DNA from: Archivesica marissinica
Lineage: Eukaryota > Mollusca > Bivalvia > Venerida > Vesicomyidae
Length of the DNA stretch: 64,000 nucleotides
Direction of reading: 5' to 3'
Assembly: GCA_014843695.1 (NCBI GenBank)
Contig: CM026390.1
Coordinates: forward strand, 17,896,942 to 17,960,941
Of the stretch, positions 21,801 to 33,960 are shown piece by piece. Within the stretch, counting starts at the first letter, position 1, and the number at the start of each line of letters is the position of its first letter. The translations under genes and the position numbers were made by a program. The notes beneath the pieces were generated by a model. It made no database searches, was not told the DNA's origin, and saw nothing but the letters and a program-made list of their open reading frames with translations.

Positions 21801-23306
21801 TCCTTCCGACGATACAAACCCAAACATATCTCACAGCTAGGACTGTGTGAACTAAGTAAATGTCCTTCCTTCCGACCATACAAACCCAAACATATCTCAC
21901 AGCTAGGACTGTGTGAACTAAGTCAATATCCGTCCTTCCGACCATACAAACCCAAACATATCTCACAGCTAGGACTGTGTGAACTAAGTAAATGTCCTTC
22001 CTTCCGACCATACAAACCCAAACATATCTCACAGTTAGCACTGTGTGAACTAAGTAAATGTCCTTCCTTCCGACGATACAAACCCAAACATATCTCACAG
22101 TTAGGACTGTGTGAACGAAGTAAATGTCCTTCCTTCCCTCCGACCATACAAACCTAAACATATCTCACAGCTAGGACTGTGTGAACTAAGCAAATGTCCT
22201 TCCTTCCTTCCGACGATACAAACCCAAACATATCTCACAGCTAGGACTGTGTGAACTAAGTAAATGTCCTTCCTTCCGACCATACAAACCCAAACATATC
22301 TCACAGCTAGGACTGTGTGAACTAAGTCAATATCCTTCCTTCCGACCATATAGACCCAAGCATATCTCACAGCTAGGACTGTGTGAACTAAGTAAATGTC
22401 CTTCCTTCCTGCCATACAAACCCAAACATATCTCACAGCTAGGACTGTGTGAACTAAGTAAATGTCCTTCCTTCCGACCATACAAACCCAAACATATCTC
22501 ACAGCTAGGACTGAGTGAAGTAAGTAAATGTCCTTCCTTCCGAAGATACAAACCCAAACATATATCACAGCTAGCACTGTGTGAACTAAGTAAATGTCCT
22601 CCTTCCGACCATACAAACCCAAACATATCTCACAGCTAGGACTGTGTGAACTAAGTAAATGTCTTTCCTTCCGAAGATACAAACCCAAACATATCTCACA
22701 GCTAGGAGTGTGTGAACTAAGTAAATGTCCTTCCTTCCGACCATATAGACCCAAACATATCTCACAGCTAGGACTGTGTGAACTAAGTCAATATCCGTCC
22801 TTCCGACCATATAGACCCAATCATATCTCACAGCTAGGACTGTGTGAACTAAGTAAATGTCCTTCCTTCCGACGATACAAACCCAAACATATCTCACAGC
22901 TAGGACTGTGTGAACTAAGTAAATGTCCTTCCTTCCGACGATACAAACCCAAACATACCTCACAGCTAGGACTGTGTGAACTAAGTAAATGTCCTTCCTT
23001 CCGAACATACAAACCCAAACATACCTCACAGCTAGGACTGTGTGAACTAAGTAAATGTCCTTCCTTCCGACGATACAAACCCAAACATATCTCACAGCTA
23101 GGACTGTGTGAACTAAGTAAATGTCCTTCCTTCCGACCATACAAACCCAAACATATCTCACAGCTAGGACTGTGTGACCTAAGTAAATGTCCTTCCTTCC
23201 GACCATACAAACCTAAACATATCTCACAGCTAGGACTGTGTGAACTAAGTAAATGTCCTTCCTTCCGACCATACAAACCCAAACATATCTCACAGCTAGG
23301 ACTGTC
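18876..23306. repeat. 66-bp satellite array, about 67 units, with higher-order duplication
   Basis: Units start AACTAAGTAAATGTCCTTCC and contain TCTCACAGCTAGGACTGTGT; the period is 66 bp. Marker variants (AGTCAATATCC, ATATAGACCC, CAGTTAGCACTG, extra TTCC) recur in the same order near 20130-21090 and 21720-22680, offset 1590 bp; a shorter echo is at 19540. Since 66 is 22 codons, several frames on both strands read open. Units with 4-bp changes shift the frame, which argues against a protein. Confidence 0.95.
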
Positions 23307-23312
23307 AGAATA

Positions 23313-23366
23313 ATGTGGTGTGCGTGCGTGCGTGCGTGCGGCGTGCTGGCGTGCGTGCGTGTGTGT
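23313..23366. repeat. GTGC/GT microsatellite
   Basis: GTGC units with interruptions, ending in a GT run, directly after the 66-bp array. Confidence 0.9.
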
Positions 23367-23472
23367 GTCATTCTTTGTTGGGGACCAATGTTAAATTTCA
23401 ATAATGTAGACCAATTCAATGTTCTTTTATTTTTCGGTCTAAAGGCACCCATCCCTACTCTGAAGTTAATTA

Positions 23473-23670
23473 CAGTCTACATGCCTTATATCAAATTCGG
23501 TTATGTCGAATTCTCCGGTTATCTCGAAGTCGGATCAAAGTCTCGTTTCAGACACTATCATTTTACATATAACTGGCTACGTTTATATATAATTTCGTTT
23601 AGTCAAACTTTTGGTTATGTCGAAGTATTTTGTTCGGTCCGACGGAATACGATATAACGGATGTAGACTG
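23473..23670. mobile_element. TA-flanked MITE (GTCTACAT family), copy 1
   Basis: Ends CAGTCTACAT / ATGTAGACTG are inverted and flanked by TA. The interior has GGTTATGTCGAA, GTTTCAGACACTATCATT and TTTTGTTCGGTCCGACGGAA. It matches 28746-28943 in opposite orientation. Confidence 0.88.
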
Positions 23671-23672
23671 TA

Positions 23673-24954
23673 GGTGGTGAATGTTCCGCATACACCTACC
23701 TTATAATATTCTGTCTGTGTTTCACCAACTATTTTGCATAAGTTCTAAAATATTCCAGAATGAATCTGTATGTTGTATATTTTGGAAGAATGGGAATTTA
23801 TGTGATACGAATTGCTGCTGTGTATTCGTATTATAGGTATTCAACTTGTCCAATTGCTTTCAGGGGACTAGTTCCAAGCTTTCATTGGTGTGCGCATAGA
23901 AATACAGGCTTGAGCTGGAATCCAGAAATGGCTAGGTCAATCTATTTATGTAGTTGAAATTCTGCAACAATAATTGGTTCCCATGTGATTCCCGGATGAT
24001 CCAGCAGAGATGTAGTACATGTATATACTATTTTGTTGGACAGGGTGTCACGTTATTCTCAACATATTTGATGTGCATTTAATTACTAAATTATGCACTT
24101 TATAATTTATATACATTCACTCAATACACTATCCGAGTGTGTATTATGCAGAGTGAGTTTTCAATCGTCCTTCTATTACATATTTATATGCAATAGTTTT
24201 TCTTGTTCAATTCACTTTCAATATTGTGGAAAAATACCTGCTAAGCCAATCATTGTATGTCGTAATGTATTATAATTATATAGTTATGTACATTGGTGAG
24301 AATAAAATAAATAAATTATACAGTTTCAAATGAAATAACCAATCGGAAGCCACTATTTCAATAATATCATTTGACCTGAAATCGTTAGCAATATGGCGGC
24401 ATGTAGTTAGCAAATTATCGTATAATAGATATATAATGCTTGTTTATGTGAAGAACAACATCTGTATTGTAATCGAATTTGCAGGCAACCGTCGGATAGA
24501 TATGTCTGTTTTATTAATAAAGGTTCAGCTACCATATATTATACCCTGGTACGAATCCAGTTCAATGTTCGATAGTGACAGCAGCAATCTAGGTACAGTT
24601 TAAATCACACCCGGTATTAAGCGTAGGCGGATATTTAGGGATGCTCGGGGTTAACGTTTAGAGGTAGAGTTGAGTTAGGAGTAGGTACGCAATTTACTGA
24701 TTAATAGCAAACAATTAAAATTTTATATTCATTAATACCGCCCATTTCGTCTCTAACCCGGTGGGATGTAGCCGCTACCACAAATCTGTCCAGGCCGATT
24801 TTTAGTAAATTCCACGGTAGTGCATATCTCATAGACGCACCGGCCTCATCCACAAAAACTCTGTAGCATGATTATGCATGCAAGTCTTTCCAATGGGTTT
24901 CCAAGATTGAACTAATTTTAATTGATTATACAAAACCAATAATGACTTTGTGTA
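23673..24954. other. No gene seen in about 1.3 kb
   Basis: AT-rich; short ORFs (23760-23957, 24093-24275) without motifs. Confidence 0.55.
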
Positions 24955-25241
24955 GTTTACGTTTATTCATCGTCGCTACCGGTTACCCATATGAGCGACG
25001 CTTCCTGAAGAGATTAGTCATTTTAGAATTTTGGAGGATAGTGCAATGATACTGACAGAGACCCATTCCAGAGCCTCCTCTGGTTCTTTTACGTGCACGG
25101 TGTAAAGCATCGACACGAGACCTCGGTTTAAAGTCCCAACTGAAAGACTGTTAATTTGATTAGGGTCAGACGGGGGATCGGAACCTGCGATCCCTGGATT
25201 ACCAGTCTAGCGTGTTACCACTGGACTCCAGATCCGTCTGT
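24955..25241 (-). mobile_element. SINE family A, full length
   Basis: Minus-strand copy; plus-strand text shows CGTCGCTACCGGTTACCCAT at the tail and CAGATCCGTCTG at the head. Confidence 0.9.
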
Positions 25242-25648
25242 AGCAAAATACTGACATGTGTAAAGAATGATTATATATTCAATAAATTTCAACACGCATG
25301 CGCACAATTCTCTCTCAATGTTTCAAACTACATTTTATGTGATCCCAATGTTCAAACACAATTATATGTGTTATATATCGTGGGAAAACTGAGTGCAATA
25401 CATGAATAATGTTATATATTCCAAGAAATGATGGCATTCTAGGTAGGCTACATATATGATGTGGGCAGATATTTGTAGAACAACGCAGACGAATCTTACT
25501 TACACCGAGCAGCAGACATGTGAATAATAACACTAGTACGAGGAAATGAAAGGAAAACAAATACTCAGCAACAACGGGAAACTGGGAATTAATGGAAACC
25601 GACATAAAAGATAAACGTCATGCAGAACTTGTGAACGTTCTGGACTAC
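25242..25648. other. No gene seen
   Basis: Unique-looking spacer. Confidence 0.55.
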
Positions 25649-27056
25649 TAATCCGAACGTGGTTTGATCGTGGTTTGATCGTGGCTTGATTGTGGTTTGA
25701 CCGTGGTTTGACCTTGGTTTGATCGTGGCTTGATTGTGGTTTGACCGTGGTTTGATCGTGGCTTGATTGTGGTTTGACCGTGGTTTGATCGTGGCTTGAT
25801 CGTGGTTTGATCGTGGTTTGATCGTGGCTTGATCGTGATTTGATCGTGGTTTGATCGTGGTTTGACCGTGGTTTGATCGTGGCTTGATTGTGGTTTGACC
25901 GTGGTTTGACCGTGGATTGACCGTGGTTTGATCCTGCCTTGACCGTGGTTTGATCGTGGATTGACCGTGGTTTGATCGTGGTTTGATCGTGGATTGACCG
26001 TGGTTTGATCCTGCCTTGACCGTGGTTTGATCGTGGATTGACCGTAGTTTGATCGTGGCTTGATCGTGGATTGACCGTGATTTGATCGTGGTTTGATCGT
26101 GGCTTGACCGTGGTTTGATCGTGGCTTGACCGTGATTTGATCCTGCCTTGACCGTGGTTTGATCGTGGATTGACCGTGGTTTGATCGTGGCTTGATCGTG
26201 GTTTGATCGTGGCTTGATCGTGGTTTGATCGATGTTTGATCGTGGCTTGATCGTGGTTTGATCGTGGCTTGACCGTGGCTTGATCGTGGTTTGGTCGTGG
26301 TTTGATCGTGGTTTGGTCGTGGCTTGACCGTGGCTTGACCGTGGTTTGATCGTGGCTTGATCGTGGTTTGATCGTGGCTTGATCGTGGTTTGATCGTGGC
26401 TTGATCGTGGTTTGATCGTTGTTTGATCGTGGCTTGATCGTGGTTTGATCGTGGCTTGACCGTGGCTTGATCGTGGTTTGGTCGTGGTTTGACCGTGGTT
26501 TGATCGTGGTTTGGTCGTGGCTTGACCGTGGCTTGACCGTGGTTTGATCGTGGCTTGATCGTGGTTTGATCGTGGCTTGACCGTGGCTTGATCGTGGTTT
26601 GACCGTGGTTTGACCGTGGTTTGATCGTGGTTTGGTCATGGCTTGACCGTGGTTTGATCGTGGTTTGGTCGTGGTTTGACCGTGGCTTGACCGTGGTTTG
26701 AACCTGGCTTGATCGTGGTTTGATCCTGGCTTGACCGTGCTTTGATCGTGGCTTGATCGTGGCTTGACCGTGGTGTCATCGTGGCTTGACCGTGGTTTGA
26801 TCGTGGCTTGACCGTGGTTTGATCGTGGCTTGACCGTGGTTTGATCGTGGCTTGACCGTGGTTTGATCGTGGTTTGACCGTGGCTTGACCGAGGTTTGAT
26901 CGTGGCTTGACCGTGGCTTGACCGTGGTTTGATCCTAGCTTGACCGTGGTTTGATCCTAGCTTGACCGTGGTTTGATCGTAGCTTGACCTTGGTTTGATC
27001 GTGACTTGACCTTGGTTTGATCCTGGCTTGACCTTGGTTTGATCATTGCTTGAACT
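25649..27056. repeat. 11-bp minisatellite, about 128 copies
   Basis: The unit is TTGATCGTGGT with C/T and A/C variants (TTGACCGTGGC). It drifts at both ends (ACCTTGG, ATCCTAGC). Three units make 11 codons, giving a long minus-strand pseudo-frame rich in KPRSNHDQT. Confidence 0.95.
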
Positions 27057-27598
27057 TGTCGACTTACTCTCTAGAATATGTAGGGTAGCTACAGCTTGTA
27101 TGCTCTGACTCGCAATGATCGCTTATTGTTTACTACGAGAAATATATGCATCTGCTGCTCAGTTGCCAACTTATGTGCTGTGTCTCGTCAGATACAAACA
27201 TAGTTGCACAATGTAGTCTCCTGCAATGATACCAGTAAGATAGCACACTGGTTCTAATCTCGTGGCACACTAGACACTATATTTCACACGGATTTGTAAC
27301 AGCAGCGATAGTTCAGCGAAATAATTGTTTCCTGTACAAATAGTTCGCAGGAAACTAGTGATAGTACATGTATACCCTATATAGCTAGCACTTATGCATG
27401 TTGGAAATGTACTCTAATGGCCAGAAGCAACATTATGCAAACATGAACCCAATGTGGTGCAACTCATTCTGATATAAATTCCACACGAAGTAGAATGGTT
27501 GAAGTAGTTTGCTAATTGATCAAAGAAATCCAAGTTCGATTCGTATGTGTTGGTATATACGTGTAATGAGGCACAGAGCCCGACGCCTTAATGACTTG
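27057..27598. other. No gene seen
   Basis: Nothing recognised. Confidence 0.55.
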
Positions 27599-27602
27599 TT
27601 AA

Positions 27603-28193
27603 AGCAGCATTACATCGTAATAAAGGATGTTTTGGGTAAAATATAAATACTAATGTGTGTGTGTTTACAAAAATCGAAATAGTCGCTCAGAAACGATAAC
27701 ATTCCAATAAATTTAGACCGTCGTATACGCGAATCAACACAAGAAATGTAAACACGCACAGCGCGCATGCGTGAAACAACAGAGGATGTAGAAAACAACG
27801 TATATATTTTGAACATGAATGACTATCTATCTATCTTCCTCTATTGTCGAACCCCTCGCGGGGATGTAGAAATGTCCCTAAAAGACTTAGCTAACAGAGG
27901 TATGAATCAACATATCAAGTAATTTAATTAAAAAAGACAACATGGGACAAATGGGGACGATGCATTCCGAATGTAAACAAGTGCGGACGATGCATTCCGG
28001 TTGTAAACAAGTGCGTGACCGATCGACTCGGAAAGTCCTACTTTCGGTTTCGAGTTTGTTTTATCGCAAAAAAAACACTGTTTACCTAATGAACATAAGC
28101 ATACAAAGTATAATGTTAGAATGTGTAGCAGCATTGTTACCCATACGTAAAAGTTTCTCAAATATCTTTTATTTCATACGATGTAATGCTGCT
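27603..28193 (+). mobile_element. TTAA-flanked TIR element, family 1, copy 2
   Basis: Same ends as 15978-16575, with exact TTAA on both sides (27599-27602 and 28194-28197). Non-autonomous. It holds a tandem pair of GACGATGCATTCCG strings near 27956 and 27985. Confidence 0.92.
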
Positions 28194-28197
28194 TTAA

Positions 28198-28475
28198 GTT
28201 AATCGTTGATGTTAAAGCACTTGTCACTTTCCGTTGTATTCTCGAAGCTCACCAACGTGTGGTCAAACGTTTACATGTGACTAATGTGTCTTGCGGAAGT
28301 GGTCGGTGGTTCTACCGGGGTCTTCACATGTCTGTGCACGAGCCAATGCTCGGATGGACACGGGCTTTCCGTGCACCACTTAGAAGTGCAATAGTGCTAT
28401 ATATCATGTTACAGACCCTAAATCCGAAAATAGAACCGCAAACAACATATAATGATGACGTTGTCCTTCTGTGGC
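28198..28475. other. No gene seen
   Basis: Nothing recognised. Confidence 0.5.
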
Positions 28476-28690
28476 GTCCGTGGTCCAGTGGTAGAGCGTC
28501 GGATTTGGAATCGAACTGTCCCGGGTTCGATACTCGGTCAGGCCACGTATGTAGTGTCATTGAGCAAGGCACCTCACACACATTGCTTAGTACTGGTTAA
28601 CCACTTAGGTCGGCTAATCCTGCCCAGGAAAACATGTCTAGGTCCCCGCAAGGAGTTTGACATTAATGGAACATACATACATACATACAC
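28476..28690 (+). mobile_element. SINE family C, uninterrupted copy
   Basis: GTCCGTGGTCCAGTGGTAGA head, B box CGGGTTCGATAC, body and tail through TTGACATTAATGGAACATAC and a (CATA)n end. Confidence 0.88.
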
Positions 28691-28745
28691 AACATTGATA
28701 TCAATATGATACATCAACGGCGTCTTCATGATCATGAACGTGGTA

Positions 28746-28943
28746 CAGTCTACATCCGTTATGTCGAATTCCGTCGGACCGAACAAAATACTTCGACATA
28801 ACCGAAGTGTGACTTAACGAAATTCTATATAAACGGAGCCAGTTATATGTACAATGATAGTGTCTGAAACGGGACTTTTGGTCCGACTTCGAGATAACCG
28901 GGTAATTCGACATAACCGACTTTGACATAACGGATGTAGACTG
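28746..28943. mobile_element. TA-flanked MITE (GTCTACAT family), copy 2
   Basis: Twenty-base ends CAGTCTACATCCGTTATGTC are perfect inverted repeats, flanked by TA (28744-28745 and 28944-28945). The interior is noncoding. Confidence 0.93.
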
Positions 28944-29039
28944 TATACGAATGTTCGTCATTATACTGCCACAATATAAACGTTTTAATTGAATGCGTAC
29001 ACACGCATCTGCACAATGTATGAAGATTGCCGTCGTAAA

Positions 29040-29346
29040 GTACATGTACGTCCACGATGAATTCCTTAAAGTGTATGTACGTCCAAGATGAATTCCTTAA
29101 AGTGTATGTACGTCCAATATGAATTCCTTAATGTGCATATACGTCCAAGATGAATTCCTTAAAGTGCATGTACGTCCAAGATGAATTCCTTAAAGTGTAT
29201 GTACGTCCAAGATGAATTCCTTAAAGTGCATGTACGTCCAAGATGAATTCCTTAATGTACATGCACGTCCAATATGAATTCCTTAAAGTGCATGTACGTC
29301 CAAGATGAATTCCTTAAAGTGCATGCACGTCCAAGATGAATTCCTT
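29040..29346. repeat. 31-bp minisatellite, about 10 copies
   Basis: GTACGTCCAAGATGAATTCC recurs every 31 bp with TTAAAGTGYAT between. Confidence 0.95.
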
Positions 29347-29691
29347 GACTTATTATATTAATGGTTATATTGGGGACAACGCCGGTGTGTGTTATTAGTG
29401 CATGACCCATGTAATAATGTAGGACGAAGTACCTTAAGACAAGCATCTGTTTACAAACACATGCTGTTTAAAATTCTAAACGCCCTACATAAACATACAT
29501 CAACAGCGACGGAACATTGTATGTTTAGTATCTAATAAAATTTAAATGCTATAAAAGTATGAAACAACGTTTTTCATTATATTTTTAATATTTTTTATAT
29601 CTTTTCTCAGCGGAGAATTATAGATAATAATTTTAAACAAGATTTGAGATCAATACTGTCTGAAGCATGTCTGTTGTTTTGTATTTTAAAC
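29347..29691. other. No gene seen
   Basis: AT-rich spacer. Confidence 0.5.
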
Positions 29692-29933
29692 ATGGTCTAC
29701 CTGTTTCCCATATGAGCGACGGGTGGTTTACATAACAACACATTTCCTGGGCAGGCTCCAGCGGTTAACCAGTACTTGGTGCACACACATCCGTAAGAAA
29801 CTGCCAACTATTTCATATTAAGAGACACGGTCTGAGCGAGGCTCGAACCCATGACCATCAATGATGATAGGTTACAGTGGTATACAAGTAAGCGACCGTA
29901 ACCACTCGACCACAGAGGCCGACTGTTTTATCA
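29692..29933 (-). mobile_element. SINE family E body joined to a family A 3' tail (chimera), copy 1
   Basis: On the minus strand: class II tRNA-like head (CCTCTGTGGTCGAGTGGTTA), body GAAACTGTGTC-type region and CGTAAGAAACTGCC-related block. After CCCAGGAAATG and a TAAACCACCC string it continues GTCGCTCATATGGGAAACAG, which is the tail of SINE A. Confidence 0.8.
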
Positions 29934-30536
29934 AACGAAATAATTTCATATTTAATTTATTTAGTAGTGATTAATATGTATTGGTTATTTTCACAGTAAT
30001 ATATCTCACGATTTCTGCAAGCTATGATGAGCCATTGCATGAGTTTGTGGGTGAAAGAGTGTATAATTTATTCTGTAACCTCGTCGCATACGGTCGTTAA
30101 CCTAAATTAATGTGCACCTCAAACCCGTAGGTTAGAATCCCAATTTACATCATGTTAGGAAACGATCCAGCTGGCTTTCGAAATGTTGATGGTTCTGCCA
30201 TGAAGTCTGATAAGTTGTAGCTGCACTTGGGTGTATTTCTCCATATATCCGGAGAATTGCCATTGGACCTAATCGGTGCGAAGTTATACCCACCAAGAAA
30301 ATAACAAAATAACAAAAAAAACAAGTACATATCAATGTGCGTAATTCATGTCAATCTGCTGCACAGCACTAATATACTCTGGTTCTGTTTCATATCGGTT
30401 CGTTGTATGACACATATATATATCCTGGTTCATATTCATTCCCACTCGCTGTATAACACAGATACATGGTACACCAATCTTACCCTCTGCCACGAATCTG
30501 CATGCAGTCTCAGTTTACAAAAAGTACATTTGTCAA
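29934..30536. other. No supported gene
   Basis: Overlapping minus-strand ORFs at 30145-30335 look faintly protein-like but have no recognisable domain or splice context. Confidence 0.4.
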
Positions 30537-30563
30537 GCACGCACGCACCCCCACACGCACCCC

Positions 30564-30595
<32 letters not shown>

Positions 30596-30599
30596 CACA

Positions 30600-30631
<32 letters not shown>

Positions 30632-30632
30632 C
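30537..30632. repeat. (GCAC)n microsatellite
   Basis: GCAC/CGCA units with interruptions, reverse complement of the GTGC type. Confidence 0.95.
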
Positions 30633-30649
30633 ACATACCTGAGCGTTCA

Positions 30650-30780
30650 CTGTCCGATTAACGCAGTGGTTAGCACGCTCGCTTCTCAATAATGTGTTCA
30701 CATTTGGGTTCCATCCTCAGACCGGGAAGTATTTGAGATGGCACGGACGGTGGTCGCCAAGTCGAACAGGTGGGTTTTCT
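30650..30780 (+). mobile_element. SINE family B, 3'-truncated copy
   Basis: CTGTCCGATTAACGCAGTGG head, then CCGGGAAGTATTTGAGATGG, stopping after AACAGGTGGGTTTTC; tail absent. Confidence 0.75.
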
Positions 30781-31256
30781 ATCTACCATTGTTCGTTCCG
30801 ATTTGATGAATGGAAACAAATTTGCCAGTAGAAGATAATAAAACAATTATGTTACTATAATTATCACATTATAATTTGCCCACCGCGACGTTACATCCAT
30901 CATTCATCATAATAAAATTTTAGCATTTTTGTTTGCCACTTGCATAACGAAATTGAACGTAAATCTACATTTAACCCTCTCATTAAACATCGACTAGTGC
31001 CAATATCCGACTGCTTTACCTGTGATTGGCGCTGAGCACATACGCGCATCACGTGACAATTCTACAACCACGTGCCTGATATTCCGAATGTTTCGGCAAT
31101 GTTTTCCTTTTCACATACATCGTGGAATAAAGCGCGCGCTAACAATATATGATAAAATGAATGCACACGGACGCTATAATTATGTGCAACTGTCAAACTT
31201 TACATATACAATATAGCAGCATAAACGTGTAATACGGCACTGTCATTTAGAGCGTC
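30781..31256 (+). promoter_or_regulatory. Upstream region of the kinase gene
   Basis: About 480 bp between a SINE and the kinase start. It holds TATATGATAAAATG and TATACAATATAG stretches but no confident TATA box or initiator. An in-frame TAG lies at 31248-31250, so translation from the mapped exon begins no earlier than 31257 unless an upstream exon exists. Confidence 0.3.
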
Positions 31257-31731
31257 ATGGAACTTGCAGAAAAATGTGGGCAGTATGAAATAATTGAAAT
31301 GATTGACTACGGAAGTTTTGGGGACATCCTTAAAGTGAGAAGTAGCGAACACAATATTGTATATGCAATGAAGCAGATACAATTCCGCGGACATGCTCAT
31401 GATGATCCGTATATCATAAGTGAAATATATTGTCTTACCAAATTAAATCATCAAAACATAATCCGTCTGCACGAGATTTTCATTGACGCCGCAGATGTTC
31501 ACATTGTCATGGAATATGCTGAAAATGAAAATTTAGAGAGATATGTGTGTTCAAATAAACGACTTGAATTCCATCAGAAATATAAAATATTCTCTCAAAT
31601 CTTGGAAGGTGTAAGGTTTTGCCATGCAATGGATATTGCCCACAGAGATTTGACACCGACCAATATATTGTTAATGAAAGACTTGGTGGTTAAAATAGCG
31701 GATTTTGGGCTTGCCGTAAAATGCTCCGATG
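31257..31731 (+). CDS. PLK4-like Ser/Thr protein kinase, exon 1 (N lobe to activation loop)
   Basis: The first coding exon gives 158 residues. The ATG has G at -3 and G at +4 and follows an in-frame stop. Kinase landmarks: glycine loop DYGSFGDI at 17-24 (the usual first Gly is Asp17), ATP lysine K39 in YAMKQI, helix-C Glu56, catalytic loop HRDLTPTN at 129-136, DFG at 149-151. Thr133 replaces the usual HRDLK lysine; PLK4/SAK has HRDLT as well, which is the basis of the family guess. The exon ends in phase 1 at a GATG|GTAAGA donor. The mature protein would phosphorylate Ser/Thr, but no polo box is found, so a centriole role is not implied. NEK- or other CAMK-like affiliation remains possible. 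Confidence 0.8.
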
Positions 31732-31913
31732 GTAAGAATCTTTCTTGAATCAACTTTACATTGCGAAGAAAATGCAAACGTTTGGTATTTTTCAAATATT
31801 GAATAATAGAATCTATAACATTTATTATTATTATTTTATTTAACTAGGAAACGTATTTGAAAAGGTCGGTCAATCCTATATAAGGCCATCAACACAAGAA
31901 CAATCATATTACA

Positions 31914-32208
31914 CAGACGGATCTGTAGTCCAGTTGTAACACGCTGGACTGGTAATCCAGGGATCGCAGGTTCGATCCCCCGTCTGAGCCTAATACAATT
32001 AACATTCTTTCAGATTGGACGTTAAACCGAGGCCTCGTGTCTGTGCTGTACATAGTGCACATAAAAGAACCAGAGGAGATTCTGGAATGGGTCTCTCTCT
32101 TTCTGTATCATTGCACTATCCTCCAACAATCTAAAATGACTAATCTCTTCAGGAGGCGTCGCTCATATGGGCAACCGGTAGCGCCGATAAATAAACGTAA
32201 AACACACC
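31914..32208 (+). mobile_element. SINE family A in kinase intron
   Basis: Full-length copy in the sense orientation: CAGACGGATCTGTAGTCCAG head through AAATAAACGTAAAACACACC tail. Confidence 0.9.
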
Positions 32209-32299
32209 AAAACAATTATATACAGCATATTTATATACATAAAATTAAACACACTACGTGATATTATTGGACTTTTAGCCATAAAAGAGTTAGAGAGCT

Positions 32300-32455
32300 G
32301 CACGTAAATATATTATGCACGTAAATATAGTAAATATATTATGCACGTAAATATATTAAGCACGTAAATATATTATGCACGTAAATATAGTAAATATATT
32401 ATGCACGTATATATATTAAGCACGTAAATATATTATGCATGTAAATATATTATGT
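32300..32455. repeat. AT-rich tandem repeat in kinase intron
   Basis: GCACGTAAATATATTA-type units of about 20 bp, arranged in a partly longer period with AGTAAATATATTAT. Confidence 0.85.
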
Positions 32456-32567
32456 AGTACTATAACAAATTATAATTGTGACCTACCTCAACTTAAGTAA
32501 ACATACTTACCTTGACTGACTGATGTCCAATGTGCAATATATAAACCCAGAGCATGTCCCTAGATAT

Positions 32568-32808
32568 CTACGCCACCTGAAGAGATCAGACATTTTAGAT
32601 TTTTGGAGGATAGTGCTATGATACAGACAGAGACCCATTCCATAGTCTCCTCTGGTTCTTTTACGTGCAAGGTGTAAAGCACCGACACGAGACTTCGGTT
32701 TAAAGTCCCATCTGAAAGACTGTTAATTTTATTATGGTCAGACGGGAATCGAACCTGCGATCCCTGGGTTACCAGTCCAGCGTGTTACCACACTGCAGAT
32801 CCGTCTGT
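32568..32808 (-). mobile_element. SINE family A in kinase intron, antisense, 3'-truncated
   Basis: Minus-strand copy with head (plus-strand CAGATCCGTCTGT) and body; its terminal tail (CATATGGGCAACC) is missing. Confidence 0.85.
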
Positions 32809-33110
32809 AGAAATTATTTGCAGTTTTAAGTTGATAGTAACAAAATACTGACGACATACGCAAACACAATTATACAGATCGTAGATGAAATTAATGAATG
32901 AACATTTCAAACGTTCGTTCAACAACTATGTGTATCACTAAACAAGTCACAACTTTCTCAATTGATAACATATTGAGTTGAAATGTTCAGAATATGTTCT
33001 TGAGACATATAGTAGCATACACCTGATATATCAGCTAAAGTTTTGTTATTTATGTCAGAGTGCCACTTTTCGGGTTCCGCCTGCCAGAGTATCTATCTTC
33101 CAAATATAAT

Positions 33111-33340
33111 GGCTGTCCGATTAGCGCAGTGGTTAGCGCGCTCGCTTCTCACCAATGCAAACAGGGTTCGATCCTCGGACCGGGAAGTATGTGAGATAGT
33201 ATGGTGGTCGCCAGATCGTGGGTGTTCTCCGGTCCGGTTCCCCCCACACGAATGACTACACATACGCTGACATCCGCGCCAACGAGAGTGATTAATATAA
33301 GTTGATAAATCATTGTAAAATAAATAAAGTTTAAAAAAAA
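33111..33340 (+). mobile_element. SINE family B in kinase intron
   Basis: GGCTGTCCGATTAGCGCAGT head, B box GGTTCGATCC, tail CGAGAGTGATTAATATAAGT, ending in a short A run at 33332-33340. Confidence 0.9.
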
Positions 33341-33837
33341 TACATTAAACATGTGTTAGATCGAATATAATTTATATTTACTGAAACCATTCGGTAACTA
33401 TGGTTTGGCAATACAATTACACGATAGCAAGCATTCTACGGGTCACCCAAATTCGTAGCACAAATTAATATTATTCTCATTTAAATAATGAAAGTTACTA
33501 ACCAGATTGTAATACTGAAACATTTACATGTTACAGTGTTACAAATTATTTTGTCTCTATATGTCTTATTTCACATTATTATTTGTTATGTTTCTTCATA
33601 TATGATTTAACATTATGTAAATAAATGGTGTCCTTTGCGGCACGAAAATCAAACCACCCCCCCCCCCAAAAAAAAGATATAATTATTTTACATTTGGTGT
33701 ACGCCGACACAATTTCCCGACTACTCTGTAATAACATTATATTTATTTTGATTAGATTATATTTTCGATAAAGCTTGCTATGAAGGTTTTTTATCTCATA
33801 TCAAGTTGTACAGGAAAATGAAATATTTTGTGTAGAT

Positions 33838-33960
33838 TTGGTTTAAACATATTTATTCCATTATAAACATTCACAAAGCAATACATGTACACAAAATCAA
33901 AGAATAGGAAAGGATTAAAATGGAAGCAGAGCTTATATAGTTTCTCTTCTTTGTGCAGAT
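33838..33960 (+). repeat. Dispersed LINE-related fragment in kinase intron
   Basis: About 120 bp nearly match 61243-61365 (shared GGTTTAAACATATTTATTCC, GGAAGCAGAGCTTATATAGT). At 61 kb this stretch is the end of an RT-like reading frame. Confidence 0.75.

Noticed and set aside
18831..23313. Long open frames in the 66-bp array as repeat-protein genes
   Set aside because: Unit length is a multiple of three, several frames on both strands are open at once, and units with 4-bp changes break the frames.
25533..26639. 368-codon minus-strand ORF
   Set aside because: Entirely the 11-bp minisatellite read in one frame.
30145..30335. Coding exon on the minus strand
   Set aside because: Two overlapping frames look mildly protein-like, but no family, splice signals or conservation can be shown from the sequence alone.
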